Shown: in pieces, positions 60,792 to 64,000 of the stretch
Position numbering within the stretch: the first letter of the stretch is position 1
How the letters are laid out: the number at the start of each line of letters is the position of its first letter
Source of the DNA: Chthonomonas sp.
GTDB taxonomy: Bacteria > Armatimonadota > Fimbriimonadia > Fimbriimonadales > Fimbriimonadaceae
Direction: 5' to 3'
DNA length: 64,000 nt
Assembly (NCBI GenBank): GCA_016788425.1
Contig: JAEURQ010000002.1
Location: forward strand, 1,033,702 to 1,097,701
Notes under the pieces: generated by a model
Told to the model about the DNA's origin: nothing
The model's input: the letters and a program-made list of their open reading frames with translations, nothing else
The model's database searches: none
Translations under genes and position numbers: made by a program

Positions 60792-61307
60792 ATGAGTACC
60801 GAAACCTCTGATATGCCCGGGCCGACAAAGCCCGTTTCCCAACACGAATGGCTCAAGAACCTGCTTGGTGAATGGACCACTTCCATGACCATGGTGATGG
60901 GGCCTGACCAACCCGAGATGCACGGCGAAGGCACCGAATCGGTGACGAGCTTCGGCGGACTGTGGGCGCACGCGCACGGAAAATCCACCATGCCCGACGG
61001 CGATGTGATGGAATATTACATGGCGCTGGGCTACGATGTGACCTTCGGCGAGTACCGCGGCGCGTGGTATGCCAACGTGAGCAGCCACCTGTGGAAGTAC
61101 ACCGGCGAGCTCAGTGCCGACGGCCGCACCATGACCTTGAACTGCGAAGGCCCCGACATGATGAGCGACGAGCCGGGCAAGACCGCCAAGTATCGCGACG
61201 TGCACGAACTGGTGGACGCCAACACGCGCACCATGACCTCGTTTGGCGAAATGCCCGACGGCAGCTGGGTTCAGTTCAACAAAACGACCTACACGCGTAA
61301 GGCCTAG
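60792..61307 (+). CDS. DUF1579 family protein
   Basis: A 171-residue protein with the DUF1579 pattern: HEWLKNLLGEWTTSM near the start, then GLWAHAHGKSTM and a beta-rich body. The fold is expected to be a small beta-barrel; no function is known. It ends in an interlocked stop with the convergent SRPBCC gene (CTAG at 61304-61307). Confidence 0.8.
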   Translation: MSTETSDMPGPTKPVSQHEWLKNLLGEWTTSMTMVMGPDQPEMHGEGTESVTSFGGLWAHAHGKSTMPDGDVMEYYMALGYDVTFGEYRGAWYANVSSHLWKYTGELSADGRTMTLNCEGPDMMSDEPGKTAKYRDVHELVDANTRTMTSFGEMPDGSWVQFNKTTYTRKA

Positions 61308-61939
61308 GCTTCGGCCAGCGGCTTCAGGCGGTTCAGCGCCTCACCCCAGGCGCGGCGGAGACCATCGGCTTCTTCCCGCGTCTGGATTCGGCTTGTCATG
61401 ACATTCATCATGGTTTTGCCTTTAGCGTCTTGAAACTGAACGTCCACCACCATCGGCGCGGTGCAGCCCGGGTGACTCCAAGTAAATCGCAAGTCCTTGT
61501 CCGGGCGGATCCGTGTGAAGGTGCCTTCGCAGCCGCCTTGGCAGCTGATCTTCCCGCCCTCGGTGACATCCTGCTTGGGGTTATCGCCGAAGATTTCGGA
61601 AAAGTTGGCGATGTAAGCGGCGTAGGTTTTTGCCGGCGGGGCGGCGATGTTCTTGGTGCAGCAGATCGAATAGCCTTCGTACAGCCCATCCTTCTTACGG
61701 ATGTCGTGGCGCTTTTCGTAGTTGACGTAGACCGTCGTTAGCCACCAAGAGGTGTCGTTCGTGCCCTTGCCCAGCGCCTTTTCCGCCTCGCCATACATGG
61801 CGTGGATGCTGTCGCGGCGCCCGAGTTTGAGGCCGTCAATCCCATCGAGGTAGGCATACCATGCATCGGGAGTTCGGCCGGTCGCGGCTTGGCAGCTGGC
61901 ATCGGTGAGTTCCAGGTCGGGTGTGTTTTGAACGATCAT
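61304..61939 (-). CDS. DUF4287 + SRPBCC (AHSA1-type) protein
   Basis: A 211-residue protein. An N-terminal DUF4287-like helical region (CQAATGRTPDAWYAYLDG) is followed by an SRPBCC/START-fold domain with aromatic strands (DVQFQDAKGKTMMNVMTSRI). AHSA1-type domains bind small hydrophobic molecules. A TATCAT box ends 7 nt before ATG 61939, so the mRNA is probably leaderless; it also lies 19 bp downstream of phzF on the same strand. Confidence 0.75.
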   Translation of the reverse strand: MIVQNTPDLELTDASCQAATGRTPDAWYAYLDGIDGLKLGRRDSIHAMYGEAEKALGKGTNDTSWWLTTVYVNYEKRHDIRKKDGLYEGYSICCTKNIAAPPAKTYAAYIANFSEIFGDNPKQDVTEGGKISCQGGCEGTFTRIRPDKDLRFTWSHPGCTAPMVVDVQFQDAKGKTMMNVMTSRIQTREEADGLRRAWGEALNRLKPLAEA

Positions 61940-61946
61940 TGTTCGA

Positions 61947-61952
61947 ATGATA
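61947..61952 (-). promoter_or_regulatory. -10 box (TATCAT) for the SRPBCC gene
   Basis: TATCAT on the minus strand, 7 nt before the ATG at 61939. Confidence 0.5.
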
Positions 61953-61958
61953 CCGAGA

Positions 61959-62741
61959 TCACTGTTGGATGGTTCCACTCAGGAAGGTTCGCGCTTGTCC
62001 GGTGAGAAGCACCCGGTCTCCGGTGAGTTCCACGCCGACTTCCCCGCCCCGCGGCGAGAGTTGGTGGCCGACCATCTTGGTTTTGCCGAGCCGTTCGGAC
62101 CAATACATCGCCAGCGAGCAATGCGCGCTGCCGGTGACGTGATCCTCGGGCACGCCGAAGTTCGGAGCATAGAATCGGCTGACGAAGTCGGCTTCCGCGC
62201 CGCGCGCAGTGATGATGATTCCGACTCGCCCCAGGGTGAGGATGCGATTGAAATCCGGACGGTGGTGTTGGATGGCTTCTTCCGACTCAAGTTCGGCGAG
62301 GTAGACATTGTCGTTTGCCCAAGCTTCGACCAGCTTGGTTTGCAGAACGTCTTCGATTTCGGCGATGTTGATGTGTTCGGGCGTTGGCCACGCCGGAAAG
62401 TCCATCTGATATCCCGTTTGGGTTGCGGATACCGTGAGCGGCCCGCTTAGCGTGTGGAAGGTGATAGGGAGCGAGGCGCGGTTTGTGGTCGCGAGCACGT
62501 GCGCCGAGGCTAGGGTCGCGTGCCCGCAGAGCTCGACTTCGCGCGTTGGCGTGAACCATCGCAGGCTCCAATCGCCGTTCGTGGCGGGGTGGACGAAGGC
62601 GGTTTCCGCCTGGTTCATCTCGTTGGCCACCGCCTGCATCCACGGTTCGGGGGCCGGATTTTCGAGGACGCACACCGCGGCCGGGTTTCCGCGGAAGCAG
62701 TCGGTGATGAACGCGTCGGCGAGATAGAGGGGGACTTCCAC
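61959..62741 (-). CDS. PhzF-family isomerase/epimerase
   Basis: A 260-residue PhzF-like protein with two similar halves. Motifs include ADAFITDCFRGNPAAVCVL, NEMNQAETAFV (with the catalytic Glu of the family), REVELCGHATLASAHVL and a DHVTGSAHCSLAMYW segment near the end. Such enzymes isomerise small metabolites; substrate unknown. The start is a GTG at 62741, preceded 7 nt upstream by TAGACT. A G10 tract and a 5S-derived fragment lie just upstream. Confidence 0.85.
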   Translation of the reverse strand: MEVPLYLADAFITDCFRGNPAAVCVLENPAPEPWMQAVANEMNQAETAFVHPATNGDWSLRWFTPTREVELCGHATLASAHVLATTNRASLPITFHTLSGPLTVSATQTGYQMDFPAWPTPEHINIAEIEDVLQTKLVEAWANDNVYLAELESEEAIQHHRPDFNRILTLGRVGIIITARGAEADFVSRFYAPNFGVPEDHVTGSAHCSLAMYWSERLGKTKMVGHQLSPRGGEVGVELTGDRVLLTGQARTFLSGTIQQ

Positions 62742-62748
62742 GACTTGG

Positions 62749-62777
62749 AGTCTATCCGATGGCCGTCGGGGTGGGAA
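62749..62777 (-). promoter_or_regulatory. phzF promoter partly inside a 5S fragment
   Basis: On the minus strand TTCCCA (62777-62772), a 17-bp spacer and TAGACT (62754-62749), which ends 7 nt before the GTG. The -35 hexamer is the conserved GTTCCCA of the truncated 5S-like copy. Confidence 0.4.
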
Positions 62778-62812
62778 CGGTGGCGCCCCCCCCCCTACAC
62801 GGCAGCAAATGC
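62759..62812 (-). pseudogene. truncated fifth 5S-like fragment
   Basis: On the minus strand the fragment keeps GCTGCCGTG, a G10 tract (complement of the C run at 62786-62795), then CACCGTTCCCACCCCG. It matches the 5' part of the diverged 5S units but lacks the 3' half. Confidence 0.65.
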
Positions 62813-62843
62813 CCGCCGCAGCGAGCTTCTTCACAAACACTCT

Positions 62844-62982
62844 GGTTCCGCGAACCGTGCAACTCTTCAAGGCAGTCGCCCACGGAGTGCTTCCGCCGCA
62901 GACTCGCTCAACTGCCCGAGAGATCGAGGACGGCGGGATGGGAACGGTGACCATTCCGAGCACGGCAACAAGAGCCTGTACC
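62844..62982 (-). ncRNA. diverged 5S-like unit 4
   Basis: Copy with the shared altered core (CCGTCCTCGATCTCTCGGG insert between CATCCCG and GCAGTT). It retains GTTCCCATCCCG, GAGCGAGTCTGCGG and GACTGCC. The helix-II pairing GCTCG/CGAGT is kept. The 5' end is approximate. Confidence 0.6.
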
Positions 62983-62984
62983 CA

Positions 62985-63014
62985 AAAACAAAGAAGACTC
63001 TCAAAATGAGAGCC
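62985..63014 (-). terminator. terminator-like hairpin between units 3 and 4
   Basis: Minus-strand stem GGCTCTCA/TGAGAGTC (one G-T) then TTCTTTGTTTTTG. Same type as the hairpin after the intact 5S. Confidence 0.65.
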
Positions 63015-63031
63015 TCCGATGAAAATATTCT

Positions 63032-63160
63032 GGTTCCACGCAAGGTGCAACCCTTCCAGGCAGTCACCCACCGAATACTTCCTCCGCAGACTCGCTTAAC
63101 TGCCCGAGAGATCGAGGACGGCGGGATGGGAACGGTGACCATTTCGAGCACGGCAGCAAC
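63032..63160 (-). ncRNA. diverged 5S-like unit 3
   Basis: Copy with the altered core; its 3' half GCGGAGGAAGTATTCGGTG matches the intact 5S closely, followed by GGTGACTGCCTGGAAG. Helix-II pairing kept. The 5' end is approximate. Confidence 0.6.
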
Positions 63161-63189
63161 AAAAAAAGACCCCTCGAAAGGGGCCTTCT
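63160..63189 (-). terminator. terminator-like hairpin between units 2 and 3
   Basis: Minus-strand stem GGCCCCT/AGGGGTC around TTCG, then seven T residues. Different in sequence from the other two spacer hairpins. Confidence 0.8.
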
Positions 63190-63200
63190 CAAAATATTCT

Positions 63201-63335
63201 GGTTCCGCGCAACGTGCAACTCTTCCAGGCAGTCACCCGCGGAGTACTTCCCCCGCAGACTCGCTTAACTGCCCGAGAAATCGAGGACGGCGGGATGGGA
63301 ACGGTGACCATTCCGAGCACGGCAGCAAGAGCCTG
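63201..63335 (-). ncRNA. diverged 5S-like unit 2
   Basis: Closest copy to the intact gene in position. It holds GGTCACCGTTCCCATCCCG, the altered insert, GGCAGTTAAGCGAGTCTGCG and GGGTGACTGCCTGGAAGAG. Helix II is formed by GCTCG and CGAGT. Helix I is not clearly preserved. The 5' end is approximate. Confidence 0.6.
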
Positions 63336-63338
63336 TAC

Positions 63339-63371
63339 CAAAAAACAAAGAAGACTCTCAAACTGAGAGCC
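63339..63371 (-). terminator. terminator-like hairpin after the intact 5S gene
   Basis: Minus-strand stem GGCTCTCA/TGAGAGTC around a 3-nt loop (GTT), then TTCTTTGTTTTTTGG. Lies about 18 nt after the 5S 3' end. Confidence 0.75.
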
Positions 63372-63388
63372 TCCGATGAAAATATTCT

Positions 63389-63512
63389 GTATCCGCGCAA
63401 CGTGCTTATCTTCCAGGCAGTCACCCACCGAGTACTTCCGCCGCAGAGGAGCTTAACTGCCGTGTTCGGGATGGGAACGGGTGTGACCTCCTCGCCATGG
63501 TCACGCGAATAC
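63389..63512 (-). rRNA. rrf: 5S ribosomal RNA
   Basis: A 124-nt gene. Helix I is GTATTCGCG (63512-63504) with CGCGGATAC (63397-63389), nine pairs with one G-T. Helix II is GAGGAG/CTCCTC. The conserved loop GTTCCCATCCCGAACACGG and the GCGGAAGTACTCGG block are present. It lies about 80 bp after the 23S 3' end. Confidence 0.95.
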
Positions 63513-63593
63513 AAATTGTGTAGAGCGATTGAAGTCACTCTGGCAGTTACATACCGAATAGTAGAACGCACTCGAACGAAGTTTGAACTTAAT

Positions 63594-64000
<407 letters not shown>

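Noticed and set aside
61959..63071. Long frame giving a 370-residue PhzF with an N-terminal extension
   Set aside because: The first 110 codons read through 5S-like repeats. The conserved protein starts at the GTG at 62741, with a -10 box 7 nt upstream.
62844..63389. CRISPR-like interpretation of the repeated units
   Set aside because: Repeat units are about 130 bp and match 5S rRNA. Spacers are conserved hairpins, and there are no cas genes.

Overview
The window looks like a chromosomal segment of a GC-rich bacterium of the phylum Armatimonadota, probably the Fimbriimonadia. This placement is inferred from gene content: five short secreted proteins with PEP-CTERM sorting tags, two large secreted proteins ending in dockerin-type repeats, two DUF1559-type prepilins whose N-termini continue into [14 protein letters not shown] sequence, DUF1592/DUF1552 proteins, a lone flhA, and menaquinone made by the futalosine route (mqnD). 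No phage, plasmid or CRISPR is visible. A short AT-richer island sits beside the tRNA-Trp gene.

Layout. 1-9.4 kb: cupredoxin, adenylate cyclase, flhA, a beta-repeat/HEAT protein with a VanZ-like gene, surE, acyl-CoA dehydrogenase. 9.4-12 kb: three tandem paralogous PEP-CTERM genes separated by hairpins. 12-18.4 kb: mqnD, a RecB-like nuclease, two M16 peptidase halves with an SDR and a 33-residue membrane peptide, an M48 peptidase and a cytochrome/DUF2231 protein. 18.5-23.3 kb: imuB-dnaE2 mutagenesis cassette. 23.3-27.7 kb: four-gene operon (Ig-like surface protein, outer-membrane barrel, caspase-fold pseudoenzyme, HhH protein). 27.8-30.5 kb: grpE-glmM-coaX, then tRNA-Trp and the island. 32-38.5 kb: rsgA, ECF sigma/anti-sigma, ferredoxin-DUF1592-DUF1552. 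38.5-42 kb: rsmG, a membrane protein with a sialate-esterase-like protein, nusA. 42-54.4 kb: two dockerin proteins, FmdB, a TPP riboswitch in front of a prepilin gene, a YkgJ-type protein, an M28 peptidase, a nucleotide-sugar dehydrogenase and a second prepilin. 54.4-62.7 kb: hybrid histidine kinase, an ECF-sigma stress operon, a KdpE-like regulator, a methyltransferase, a PEP-CTERM protein, DUF1579, SRPBCC and PhzF proteins. 62.76-64 kb: the 3' end of an rRNA operon on the minus strand (23S, 5S) followed by an array of diverged 5S-like copies.

Three things stand out. (1) A complete TPP riboswitch lies before a type IV prepilin-like gene with no thiamine gene nearby. (2) The rRNA operon ends in one normal 5S gene plus three diverged 5S-like copies and a fragment; the copies share an altered middle section that still pairs, and terminator-like hairpins separate them. 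(3) Many genes have a TANNNT box 6-9 nt before the start codon and no Shine-Dalgarno site, which points to widespread leaderless transcription. Genes are packed tightly: several convergent pairs overlap at their stop codons (TTAA or CTAG) and many operon partners overlap by ATGA or TTGA.
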